A DNA stretch of 64,000 bases from Cohnella herbarum. GTDB lineage: Bacteria; Bacillota; Bacilli; Paenibacillales; Paenibacillaceae. Under the pieces are notes generated by a model. The model was not told the origin of the DNA. It did not search any database and saw only the letters and a program-made list of their open reading frames with translations. How positions within the stretch are numbered: position 1 is the first letter of the stretch; each line of letters begins with the position of its first letter. Below, piece after piece: positions 1 through 7,962 of this stretch. The stretch lies in NCBI RefSeq assembly GCF_012849095.1, contig NZ_CP051680.1:8109001-8173000 (forward strand), read 5' to 3'. The translations under genes and the position numbers were made by a program.

Positions 1-1079
1 TCGAAGCAACCCGGCGCACGGTCGGTCGATGCAGGAGATTCTGGGAGATGCACGGGAAAAGCGACAATCTTCTGTTGACCGAAGACGCTTCGTTGCATCG
101 GTACACGGATCGGCTCGCCGAGGCCGCCGCTGCTTTCTTCCGTAAACATTTGCTTCAACATGAACAGGAAAGCCCGGACAACAACCGACTTAGCCTGTTG
201 CCGCCGCAAGAACTGTGGTGTACGCGAACCGGGTACGTGAGCGAAGAGTTGGACGATTCGAGAATCGTTTTGGACGAAAATATTGTCAAAGCCGACGAAC
301 TGACTTTCAAACGCGCGAGTGCTTCGAATGAGCATCGACGGGATAAGGCGCTGAGTTGGTTGCGTTCGAAAGTGATAGACCCCCGATCGCCGCACGATCC
401 GAATCCCCGTATCGTCCCGGTAGGCGTGACGGACGGATTACATGTCGAATACGTCATGTGGTGGTCGCAATCGGGGATTATGAACAGCGCCTTCGTCTTA
501 CGGGGCGAAGCGCCTTCGGAAGAGTACGTTTGGCCTGTTTCCCTTGCCGTATGGGAGGGGGGCACGACCCGAATCGGCAAGCATTGGGATTGGATACGGC
601 AAACCTGCGAGTCGGGCAAAGCGGCGTTCGTCTTGAATGTCTCGGGAGTAGGGCCGCATGCTCCGTATCCGATATTCGACAAGCCGTCGTTGGCTTTCTT
701 CGGCGTCGTGCATAAGCTGGCCGATGATCTGCTCTGGTTGGGAGATAGTTTGGCAGCCTTGCGAACTTACGACGTCATCCGTTGCCTCGATCTGATCGGG
801 CTGTCGGACGTACGGAAATACGGTCAAATTGAGGGGTATGCGGCTGGGCGATACGGAATATATTTGGAGCTAGCCGGGGCGCTGGACGGAAGAATTCGGG
901 AGATTCGGACGATCAACGGACTCGAGAGCGTGACGAACTGGGTTAAAGCCGTCGAGTACGATGAAGACGACGTCATGGGCGTCATCCTGCCGGGAATGCT
1001 GGAACACTTCGATCTGCCCGATCTGAGAGAATGGCGAGATAATCAATTACTACGCGGACATCCACATATTATTCGATAG
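1..1079 (+). CDS. Tandem alpha/beta-hydrolase family protein, 5' end outside the window
   Basis: The frame is open from nucleotide 3 without a stop, so the gene probably begins upstream. An ATG at 48 follows AGGAG at 33-37 and is an alternative start (343 aa). The first visible stretch (RRTVGRCRRFWE, then DASLHRYTDRLAEAAAAFF) looks like the end of one alpha/beta-hydrolase domain with its catalytic His. The rest resembles a second acetylxylan-esterase-like domain. Where the nucleophile elbow G-x-S-x-G is expected I read GYAAG, so the catalytic Ser appears to be Ala and the second domain may be inactive. It lies 17 bp before nagB and is probably cotranscribed with it. A role as an esterase or deacetylase in amino-sugar glycan breakdown is inferred from context. 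The family call is moderate and the substrate unknown. Confidence 0.5.
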   Translation, partial: EATRRTVGRCRRFWEMHGKSDNLLLTEDASLHRYTDRLAEAAAAFFRKHLLQHEQESPDNNRLSLLPPQELWCTRTGYVSEELDDSRIVLDENIVKADELTFKRASASNEHRRDKALSWLRSKVIDPRSPHDPNPRIVPVGVTDGLHVEYVMWWSQSGIMNSAFVLRGEAPSEEYVWPVSLAVWEGGTTRIGKHWDWIRQTCESGKAAFVLNVSGVGPHAPYPIFDKPSLAFFGVVHKLADDLLWLGDSLAALRTYDVIRCLDLIGLSDVRKYGQIEGYAAGRYGIYLELAGALDGRIREIRTINGLESVTNWVKAVEYDEDDVMGVILPGMLEHFDLPDLREWRDNQLLRGHPHIIR

Positions 1080-1096
1080 AGAGAAGGAGAATCATC

Positions 1097-1846
1097 ATGA
1101 AACTCAACATACTGGAAAACGCCGATCGCATGGGATATGAAGCGGCTCTAGAGAGCGCTGAACTCTTAAGGAAAATTATCGGCGAGCAAGGCCGAGCTCG
1201 TATCGTCCTATCGACCGGCGCGTCGCAATTCGAGTTTTTACGGCATTTTATCAAACAGGATATCGAATGGAACAAAGTCGAAATGTTTCATTTGGATGAA
1301 TATATCGCATTGTCGGAGCAACACCCGGCGAGCTTCCGCAAATATTTGAAGGAACGGTTCCTTCAACACGTCGGAGTCGAAAATTACTGGTTGATCAACG
1401 GGGAAGGCGACGTGCAAGCGACGATCGGGCAATTAAACGAAGAAATCGGCAAAGCGCCGATCGATCTGGCCTTGATCGGTATCGGGGAGAACGCTCATAT
1501 CGCCTTTAACGATCCTCCGGCGAATTTCGAGGTGGGAGATCCTTATATCGTCGTGGATCTAAACGATGCCTGCAAAAATCAGCAGGTCGGGGAAGGCTGG
1601 TTCGCATCGCCGGAAGACGTGCCGCAACAGGCGATTACGATGACGGTCAAGCAAATCTTGCGCAGTCGCCATATCATCTCTTGCGTTCCGCACAAGGCGA
1701 AAGCGAAAGCGATCGGATTGGCGATCAACAATGACGTAGACCGGAACGTTCCGGCGACGATTCTGAAAACCCATGCGAGTTGGACGCTGTATCTGGATCG
1801 GGAATCTTCGCAGGAAATCTACGTTTGGCCGGAGACGGCCCAATGA
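1097..1846 (+). CDS. nagB: Glucosamine-6-phosphate deaminase (NagB)
   Basis: Converts glucosamine-6-phosphate to fructose-6-phosphate and ammonia in the cytoplasm, the last step of GlcNAc catabolism. The 249-aa length fits the family. Visible motifs are the phosphate loop LSTGASQ (about residue 40), FHLDEYIALSEQHPASF with the catalytic region (about 70), and GIGENAHIAFNDPPANF (about 140), the NagB signature with its catalytic His. The start is supported by GAAGGAGAA about 8 nt upstream. The stop overlaps the next ATG (ATGA), so translational coupling to nagA is likely. Part of an operon with the upstream hydrolase, nagA and a Gfo/Idh dehydrogenase. Confidence 0.93.
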   Translation: MKLNILENADRMGYEAALESAELLRKIIGEQGRARIVLSTGASQFEFLRHFIKQDIEWNKVEMFHLDEYIALSEQHPASFRKYLKERFLQHVGVENYWLINGEGDVQATIGQLNEEIGKAPIDLALIGIGENAHIAFNDPPANFEVGDPYIVVDLNDACKNQQVGEGWFASPEDVPQQAITMTVKQILRSRHIISCVPHKAKAKAIGLAINNDVDRNVPATILKTHASWTLYLDRESSQEIYVWPETAQ

Positions 1847-3003
1847 AATGGCGGGGAATACGCGCGGACACGAAAGAAATCGTCGAAATCTCGTCGACCG
1901 GTAAGCTCATATCGGATATTCGCGTAATCGAAGGCGAGGCAACCGGCTTGCCTTGGATTTCCGCGGGATGGATCGATCTTCAAGTGAACGGCATTGCCGG
2001 TTACGATTTTAACGGCCGACAAGCGACTTTGGAGGACGTGGAAGGCGTTACGCGCGCGTTGCACGGGAAAGGCGTCGCCGCTTATTTGCCTACCGTGATT
2101 ACCGGTGAATTCGAACGAATGAGATCGGGACTGTCGACGATTGCGCAGGCATGCCGTTCGGGTAAGTTCGCGGCCGATTCCATCGTCGGAATTCATGTGG
2201 AAGGGCCGTATTTGTCCGGAGAAGACGGTTGCAGGGGCGCCCATCCGAGGGAGCAAGTGCGTGATCCGGACTGGAATGAGTTTCTGCGATTCCAGGATGC
2301 GGCCGAAGGCAGGATCAAGATGGTCACGTTGGCGCCGGAGAGAGCGGGAGCGATTCCGTTCATCGAGAAACTTGTCGCGGAAGGCGTAGTCGTAGCGATC
2401 GGACATACGATGGCGAGCGGAGAACAGATCGCGGACGCCGTCCGCGCAGGAGCGACGTTGTCCACGCATCTGGGCAACGGATCGCAGACGCTGCTTCCGC
2501 GGCATCCGAATTATATCTGGCATCAGCTGGCGGAGGACCGCCTGTGGGCGACGTTCATACCCGACGGGCACCATCTTGCCCCGCCGGTTCTGAAGGCGAT
2601 GCTGAGAGCCAAGCTCGATAAGGCGATTCTCGTTAGCGACTGCGTCAAGTTCGGAGGCATGAAAAGCGGCCGATACGAAAGCTTGATCGGGGCTTACGTC
2701 GAACTTCGCGAAGACGGACGTCTGTGCACCGTGGAAAACCCCGATATTTTGGCGGGTTCCGCTTATACGCTCGATAGAGGCATAACCAATGCGTTGCTGT
2801 ATTCGGACATGGACTTGTCCGACGCGATAGACGCGGTCTCCTATCGGCCGGCGCAAGTTCTGGGGGCGACTTCGTTGGGAAGATTGGAAGAAGGAGCATC
2901 GGCGAATTTTACGATATTCGAAATGGACGATTCGACCCGCGCCCTTACGATTAGGGAAACGGTCGTCTCCGGCGAAACGGTATATCGCCATCCGATAGTC
3001 TGA
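1843..3003 (+). CDS. nagA: N-acetylglucosamine-6-phosphate deacetylase family (NagA-like)
   Basis: Amidohydrolase-superfamily enzyme expected to remove the acetyl group from GlcNAc-6-phosphate, supplying the NagB substrate. I start it at 1843, where ATG overlaps the nagB stop, giving 386 aa; an in-frame ATG at 1780 would lie deep inside nagB. Motifs: SAGWIDLQVNGIAGYDFN (about residue 45), HVEGPYLSGEDGCRGAHP (about 120), AIGHTMASG (about 185), STHLGNGS, PDGHHLAPP and LVSDCVKFGG (about 265). The usual HLxNAM and LVTDA segments read HLGNGS and LVSDC, so this is a divergent branch and the exact N-acyl sugar phosphate may differ. Operon position between nagB and the dehydrogenase supports the role. 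Confidence 0.82.
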   Translation: MKWRGIRADTKEIVEISSTGKLISDIRVIEGEATGLPWISAGWIDLQVNGIAGYDFNGRQATLEDVEGVTRALHGKGVAAYLPTVITGEFERMRSGLSTIAQACRSGKFAADSIVGIHVEGPYLSGEDGCRGAHPREQVRDPDWNEFLRFQDAAEGRIKMVTLAPERAGAIPFIEKLVAEGVVVAIGHTMASGEQIADAVRAGATLSTHLGNGSQTLLPRHPNYIWHQLAEDRLWATFIPDGHHLAPPVLKAMLRAKLDKAILVSDCVKFGGMKSGRYESLIGAYVELREDGRLCTVENPDILAGSAYTLDRGITNALLYSDMDLSDAIDAVSYRPAQVLGATSLGRLEEGASANFTIFEMDDSTRALTIRETVVSGETVYRHPIV

Positions 3004-3023
3004 AGATTGAAGGGGGAAATCTC

Positions 3024-4295
3024 GTGAACCAAGTAAAGGTCGCGCTTATCGGCGGCGGCTTGCGCGGAAGCATCTATACAAGCTTCGCCTTGCAGAATCC
3101 GCACGCGATGAAGGTGGTCGCGGTCGCGGAACCGAACGCGGAGCGCATGGCCGTATTCAAATCCGAGCATGGTCTTCGCGACGATCAATGTTACAAGGAC
3201 TGGGACGAGATGCTCGCCGTGCCGCAATTAGCGGATGCCGTCATCGTGACGACCCAGGACAAGTTTCATTACGAACCGACGATGAGAGCATTGGAGACGG
3301 GCTACCACGTTCTTCTGGAGAAGCCGATGTCGGCCAGCGCCGAGGAATGCGTAAGGATGCAGGAACAAGCGAAAAAATACGACAGATCGTTAACGATATG
3401 CCACGTGCTCCGCTACACGACGTTCTTCAGGGCGCTGAAGGAATTGGTCGACGATGGAGCGATCGGTCGGTTAATGTCCATCTCCCACCATGAGAACGTA
3501 GCCTATTGGCATCAAGCGCACAGCTACGTGCGCGGTAACTGGCGGAATTCGAAGGAATCCAGCCCGATGATTCTGGCCAAATCGTGCCACGATCTGGATA
3601 TTCTGCTCTGGCTCGTCGGGGCGGATTGCCTGAACGTCTCCTCGTTCGGCTCGCTCTCGCATTTCAAGGCGGACCAAGCGCCTCCGGGTGCACCCAAGCG
3701 CTGTCTCGACGGTTGTCCGGTCGCGGTAGAATGTCCGTATTACGCGCCGAAAATTTATTTGACCGATACTCCGGGCTGGAAAGACCGGGCTATGAGCGAC
3801 GATCTGAGCTACGAAGCGCGATATCAAGCGCTTCTGAAGGGACCGTACGGACGCTGCGTCTACCATTGCGACAACGACGTCGTGGACCATCAAGTCGTGA
3901 GCATGGAATTTGCCAACGAAGTGACGGCGGTTTTTACGATGACCGCGTTCACGGAAGAGTGCAACCGTACGATTAAGCTGATGGGCACGAAAGGCGAAAT
4001 TAGAGGCTCGATGGATAAGAACGAAATCGAAGTCCGCTACTTCGGAAACGGCAAACGGCAGCTCTTAACGTTTAACGACCCGGGCGGACACATCGGTCAC
4101 GGCGGCGGAGATTTCGGATTAATGCGCGATTTCTTGGACGAGGTTCGCAGCAAAGGCAAAGTCGAGATGCTCACTTCCGCGGCGCAATCGGTGCAAAGCC
4201 ATATGATCGCTTTTGCCGCCGAACGCTCCAGAATGGAGAAACGAACGATCTCCGTAGCGGAGTTCATTGAAGAGGTAAAGAGCAGTTCCTCGTAA
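3024..4295 (+). CDS. Gfo/Idh/MocA-family NAD(P)-dependent sugar dehydrogenase
   Basis: A 423-aa oxidoreductase with an N-terminal Rossmann fold (ALIGGGLRGSIY, residues 6-17), the family motif LLEKPMSASAEE (about 95-107), and a C-terminal substrate domain containing the expected active-site Lys and His region. The GTG start at 3024 has AGGGGG at 3011-3016. An unusual insertion around residues 225-285 carries six cysteines (CLDGCPVAVECPYY and later GRCVYHCDND), which could form a metal site; most Gfo/Idh proteins lack it, though I recall similar Cys-bearing relatives in this family. Last gene of the nag operon, followed by a terminator. It probably oxidises or epimerises a sugar released from the same glycan; the substrate cannot be read from sequence. 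Confidence 0.8.
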   Translation: MNQVKVALIGGGLRGSIYTSFALQNPHAMKVVAVAEPNAERMAVFKSEHGLRDDQCYKDWDEMLAVPQLADAVIVTTQDKFHYEPTMRALETGYHVLLEKPMSASAEECVRMQEQAKKYDRSLTICHVLRYTTFFRALKELVDDGAIGRLMSISHHENVAYWHQAHSYVRGNWRNSKESSPMILAKSCHDLDILLWLVGADCLNVSSFGSLSHFKADQAPPGAPKRCLDGCPVAVECPYYAPKIYLTDTPGWKDRAMSDDLSYEARYQALLKGPYGRCVYHCDNDVVDHQVVSMEFANEVTAVFTMTAFTEECNRTIKLMGTKGEIRGSMDKNEIEVRYFGNGKRQLLTFNDPGGHIGHGGGDFGLMRDFLDEVRSKGKVEMLTSAAQSVQSHMIAFAAERSRMEKRTISVAEFIEEVKSSSS

Positions 4296-4356
4296 CCGCA
4301 CGAAGAACTCTACAAATCGGACTTGCCGATTGTACGATCCGGGTAATCGATAACCT

Positions 4357-4393
4357 AGCCATGCCCTTGAACGTTCGGGGCATGGCTTTTTAA
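4357..4393 (+). terminator. Rho-independent terminator after the nag operon
   Basis: AGCCATGCCC pairs with GGGGCATGGCT across a short loop, followed by a run of T. It closes the nagB-nagA-dehydrogenase operon. Confidence 0.9.
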
Positions 4394-4516
4394 TCGTTTT
4401 TACTTGTCGGGATCCAAGCGATATTGAAAACAACCGTCCATCTATGGGACAATAAGAGAGTTAAACGATCTTGATCCGTTCATAGATGACCAATAACGAG
4501 GAGGATGATCTTCGAA

Positions 4517-5434
4517 ATGAGAACCATCAAGCTTGGAACGAGCGAATTAGACGTGCCGGTCGTGGCGGTAGGCTGCATGCGAATTAACTCTTTGGATAAA
4601 AAACAGGCGGAAAGCTTCGTTCGGACCGCGATGGATGCAGGGGCGAATTTCTTCGATCATGCGGATATTTACGGTAGCGGCGCTTGCGAAGAGATTTTTG
4701 CCGAAGCCATACATATGAACGACGACGTACGCGAGAAAATCATTCTCCAATCCAAGTGCGGCATTCGCAAAGGGATGTTCGATTTCTCCAAGGAGCATAT
4801 TCTGGAATCGGTCGATAACATTTTGAAACGGCTTAATACCGACTATCTGGATATTCTGCTCCTGCACCGCCCGGATACGCTAGTCGAACCGGAAGAAGTC
4901 GCGGAAGCGTTCGATGTTCTCGAAAGCTCGGGCAAAGTCCGCCATTTCGGCGTTTCCAATCAGCATCCGATGCAAATTCAGCTGCTGAAGAAGTTCGTCA
5001 AACAACCGATCGTCGCGAACCAACTGCAATTAAGCATCACGAACGCCAACATGATCTCTAGCGGATTTAACGTGAATATGGAGAACGAGTCGGCCGTGAA
5101 TCGCGACGGAGGCATTCTGGATTATTGCCGGTTGAACGACATCACGATACAGCCTTGGTCGCCGTTCCAGTACGGATTTTTCGAAGGGGTGTTCCTCGAT
5201 AACGACAAGTTCCCGGAACTGAACGCGAAGATCAACGAGCTCGCGGCCAAATACGACGTGAACAACACGACGATCGCCATGGCATGGCTATTGCGTCATC
5301 CCGCGCGCATGCAGCCGGTTACCGGAACGATGAACGAAGGCCGACTAATCGATTGCATCAAAGCCGGCGACGTCGATCTGACTCGTCAAGAGTGGTATGA
5401 CGTTTTCCGAGCGGCAGGGAACGTGCTTCCTTAA
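4517..5434 (+). CDS. Aldo/keto reductase (YdhF-like)
   Basis: NADPH-dependent carbonyl reductase of the AKR superfamily, 305 aa from the ATG at 4517. An ATG at 4505 directly abuts AGGAGG (4499-4504), too close to be used, while 4517 is 12 nt away. Visible features: a barrel start of TIKLGTSELDVPVVAVGCM, the catalytic FFDHADIYGSG (Asp and Tyr), LQSKCGI (Lys) and LDILLLHRPD (His), and the C-terminal cofactor region RMQPVTGTMNEGRL. The pattern, including SNQHPMQI, matches the E. coli YdhF group. It stands alone between two terminators. The physiological substrate is unknown. Confidence 0.82.
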   Translation: MRTIKLGTSELDVPVVAVGCMRINSLDKKQAESFVRTAMDAGANFFDHADIYGSGACEEIFAEAIHMNDDVREKIILQSKCGIRKGMFDFSKEHILESVDNILKRLNTDYLDILLLHRPDTLVEPEEVAEAFDVLESSGKVRHFGVSNQHPMQIQLLKKFVKQPIVANQLQLSITNANMISSGFNVNMENESAVNRDGGILDYCRLNDITIQPWSPFQYGFFEGVFLDNDKFPELNAKINELAAKYDVNNTTIAMAWLLRHPARMQPVTGTMNEGRLIDCIKAGDVDLTRQEWYDVFRAAGNVLP

Positions 5435-5460
5435 GAATCAAGGGCTAACCATGAGCGAGT

Positions 5461-5494
5461 AAGAGTATCTGATCTTGGATCAGGTACTCTTTTC
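5461..5494 (+). terminator. Rho-independent terminator
   Basis: AAGAGTATCTGATC pairs with GATCAGGTACTCTT and is followed by T residues, just after the aldo/keto reductase gene. Confidence 0.85.
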
Positions 5495-5526
5495 ATTAAA
5501 ATCGGGTTGAAGGAGAACGGAACGAC

Positions 5527-6621
5527 ATGGATGATAAAGTATCGCTATTAGAGGCTTATAACAAGGCCGATTATCCGATAGGCGGAAACGGAAAACGAAA
5601 TGTACAAGTATTGAAAGAGGTTATCGAAAATACGGACGGGAACACGGACAGCGATATGTACGGCAAGGGCAAGGTGATCGAAGACTTCCAAACGAAGATG
5701 GCTCGTTACTTGGGCAAGGAATCCGCCGTATTCTTTCCATCGGGTACGATGGCTCAGCAGATCGCGTTAAGAATCTGGTGCGACGAGAAGCAGCTGAAGA
5801 AAGTCGCCTACCATCCGTTATGCCACCTGGAGATCCATGAAGAGAAGGGGTTAAGGGAGCTTCATCGCATTGAATCCGTATTGCTGGCGAACGAGGAAAG
5901 GATGATCTCGCTCGAAGACGTTCTCAATATGACGGAGGAAGTCGCTTGCGTGTTGTTAGAGCTTCCGCAGCGGGAGATCGGCGGGCAATTGCCGCCTTTC
6001 GAAGTTCTCGAGGCCATTTCCGCGCATTGCCGGGGAAGCGGCATCAAACTGCATCTCGACGGGGCGAGGCTGTTTGAAATTTTACCTTATTACGGGAAGT
6101 CCGCCTCCGATATTTGCGCTCTATTCGACAGCGTATACGTTTCCTTCTACAAAGGGGTCGGTGGCATCGCCGGAGCGATACTGGCGGGGGATGAAGCTTT
6201 CACGTCGCAGTCGAAAGTATGGAAAAGAAGGCATGGCGGAGATTTAATCAGCTTATATCCCTATATTCTTAGCTCGGACTACTATTTCGAGCAACGCCTT
6301 CCCAAGATGGAGCGGTATTATCGGGAGGCGATCGAGCTTGCCGAACGGTTTAACGCCTGCCATGCCATAGCGACGAAGCCGTTGACGCCGGTTTGCAACA
6401 TGTTTCACGTTCATGCGAACGTATCCAAAGACAGGCTTGAAAAGGCCTTAATCTCCGTTTACGCGGAATCGGGGATCGGATTGACCGCGTTCTTGAGGGA
6501 AACCGGCGAGACGACTTGCATGTTCGAGGTTAACATGGGGGATCGATACGCGAACGTTCCGAAAGACAAGCTGAGTAACGCGTTCCGTTTGTTGGACGAG
6601 AAAATGCAGAGTACGGAATAG
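5527..6621 (+). CDS. Low-specificity threonine aldolase / beta-eliminating lyase family
   Basis: PLP-dependent fold-type I enzyme of 364 aa, expected to cleave L-threonine or a related beta-hydroxy amino acid to glycine and an aldehyde. Motifs: DMYGKGKVIEDFQTKMA (about residue 45), AVFFPSGTMAQQIALRIW (about 73, the PLP phosphate loop), LHLDGARLFEI (about 175, Asp to the pyridine nitrogen) and VYVSFYKGVGGIAGA (about 205, Schiff-base Lys). Start supported by AAGGAGAAC with good spacing. Followed after 16 bp by the convergent yyaC gene with no clear terminator between. Other activities in the family, such as phenylserine aldolase, are possible. Confidence 0.8.
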   Translation: MDDKVSLLEAYNKADYPIGGNGKRNVQVLKEVIENTDGNTDSDMYGKGKVIEDFQTKMARYLGKESAVFFPSGTMAQQIALRIWCDEKQLKKVAYHPLCHLEIHEEKGLRELHRIESVLLANEERMISLEDVLNMTEEVACVLLELPQREIGGQLPPFEVLEAISAHCRGSGIKLHLDGARLFEILPYYGKSASDICALFDSVYVSFYKGVGGIAGAILAGDEAFTSQSKVWKRRHGGDLISLYPYILSSDYYFEQRLPKMERYYREAIELAERFNACHAIATKPLTPVCNMFHVHANVSKDRLEKALISVYAESGIGLTAFLRETGETTCMFEVNMGDRYANVPKDKLSNAFRLLDEKMQSTE

Positions 6622-6637
6622 TTGCGGCTATTGGCAA

Positions 6638-7225
6638 TTATCGTTGAATTCCGTACTGGATACGATCCTCACGAGCGGCCACCGAAATCGCGACGAACAA
6701 GCTTTTGGAGATCAGGCTCGCCATGCTCATGACCAAATGCAGACGTGTGTTCTGCAGAACTTGGAAGCCGAGTATGCCGCCGATGTTAACGATAGCCGAA
6801 ATATGAATATCTCCGACGGGGGGTAACGTCTTGTTAACTCCCGCCCCCGGTCGCAGGGGGCCGTCGCCGATCTGAATCATTCCGATGCTGGACGCGTTTC
6901 CGAGACAGGCGTCGATTCCGACGACGAAAGGATCGTCGATCGTCGTATTCAATTTCTCCAGCGTAGCGTCGAGATTCATCGCGTGAACGGGTTTCTCCAG
7001 CGTGCCGAACAAGTCGAAGGCGGTCGAGCGGTATTTGCCGAGCAGCGAACCGGTTAAGGGGCCTAACGAATCTCCGGTGCAGCGATCGGAACCTATGCAG
7101 ACGACGACAATCCGTTTACTTGACGGCAAAGGTTTGAAATGTCCGGCTAAGCGGTTAGTCATCCGCATGGAAGCCGCGGGATCGGTATGACCGATTAGCA
7201 AGGAAGGAACGTTTAAGATCGTCAT
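6638..7225 (-). CDS. yyaC: YyaC-family spore protein (DUF1256, GPR-like peptidase fold)
   Basis: A 195-aa protein of the sporulation family typified by B. subtilis YyaC, structurally related to the germination protease. The diagnostic stretch VVVCIGSDRCTGDSLGPLTG (about residue 40) is present with conserved VGIDACLGN (about 103) and the Gly-rich VGDIHISAIVNIGG region. The start has GAGGTGA at 8 nt. The upstream AT-rich region carries the 15-bp palindrome at 7269-7283. It implies an endospore former. Whether it has protease activity is not established from sequence. Confidence 0.88.
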   Translation of the reverse strand: MTILNVPSLLIGHTDPAASMRMTNRLAGHFKPLPSSKRIVVVCIGSDRCTGDSLGPLTGSLLGKYRSTAFDLFGTLEKPVHAMNLDATLEKLNTTIDDPFVVGIDACLGNASSIGMIQIGDGPLRPGAGVNKTLPPVGDIHISAIVNIGGILGFQVLQNTRLHLVMSMASLISKSLFVAISVAAREDRIQYGIQR

Positions 7226-7268
7226 GGAATCACCTCGCGACCTACAGGGTCTATATCATTTTCTAAAT

Positions 7269-7283
7269 GATACATTATGTATC
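7269..7283. promoter_or_regulatory. 15-bp perfect palindrome upstream of yyaC
   Basis: GATACAT-T-ATGTATC has perfect 7-bp arms. It lies 44 bp upstream of the yyaC start, in the yyaC/ndk intergenic region, and may be an operator. No family assignment is possible. Confidence 0.3.
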
Positions 7284-7485
7284 GCGAAAGTGTTGTCGTT
7301 ATTTAGCGGAGAGGGATGAGCAAAGAGTAATTATTTTTCGACACCTTCCTTCCTCGGTTCATGCCGCAAGTAGGTCGTAAAAGTCGAATATTCGTAACAA
7401 GGCTTGTGAGTAATGTCACACTTCTATAGACTGGTACTGAGTATACTAACGAATAAGCTCGATCCCGAAGGAGGAAGACGAAACC

Positions 7486-7905
7486 ATGGAGAAAACAAAA
7501 ACGTTCATTATGATCAAACCGGACGGAGTACGCAGAGGATTAATCGGGGAAATCGTAAGACGATTCGAACAGAGGGGATTCCGCCTTGTCGACGCCAAGC
7601 TGGTCGACGTGGATCAAGCTCACGCGGAGAGACATTACGGCGCTCACAGAGAGAAGCCTTTCTTCCAAGAACTCGTTGATTATATTACTTCCGGCCCCGT
7701 GTTCGCGATGATCTGGGAAGCGGAGAACGCGGTGGAAATCGGAAGAAGCATGATCGGCGCGACCAATCCGGTGAAAGCCGCGTCCGGGACGATTCGCGGA
7801 GATTACGGGACGTCGGTCGAATTCAACGTTATCCATGGATCGGATTCGCAGGAAAGCGTAGAGAGGGAAATCGAAGCCTTCTTCGGCGGCAATCCCAGAG
7901 CGTAA
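7486..7905 (+). CDS. ndk: Nucleoside diphosphate kinase
   Basis: Transfers the terminal phosphate among nucleoside di- and triphosphates through a phospho-His intermediate in the cytoplasm. The 139-aa length is normal for a bacterial Ndk. Signature motifs: [14 protein letters not shown] (N-terminus), [18 protein letters not shown] (nucleotide binding) and the active-site NVIHGSDS containing the catalytic His. Start preceded by GGAGGAAGACGAA. A TATACT box at 7442-7447 is a candidate -10. It stands alone between yyaC and the aldolase gene. Confidence 0.96.
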   Translation: MEKTKTFIMIKPDGVRRGLIGEIVRRFEQRGFRLVDAKLVDVDQAHAERHYGAHREKPFFQELVDYITSGPVFAMIWEAENAVEIGRSMIGATNPVKAASGTIRGDYGTSVEFNVIHGSDSQESVEREIEAFFGGNPRA

Positions 7906-7962
7906 TCCTTCAGGAGTAACGGCTAAAGCGACGAATATCTCGAAGGCTAGGAGATGAGAGTT

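Noticed and set aside
1819..2991. Minus-strand open frame of 390 codons opposite nagA
   Set aside because: Shadow of nagA with no ribosome site and Arg-rich low-quality sequence.
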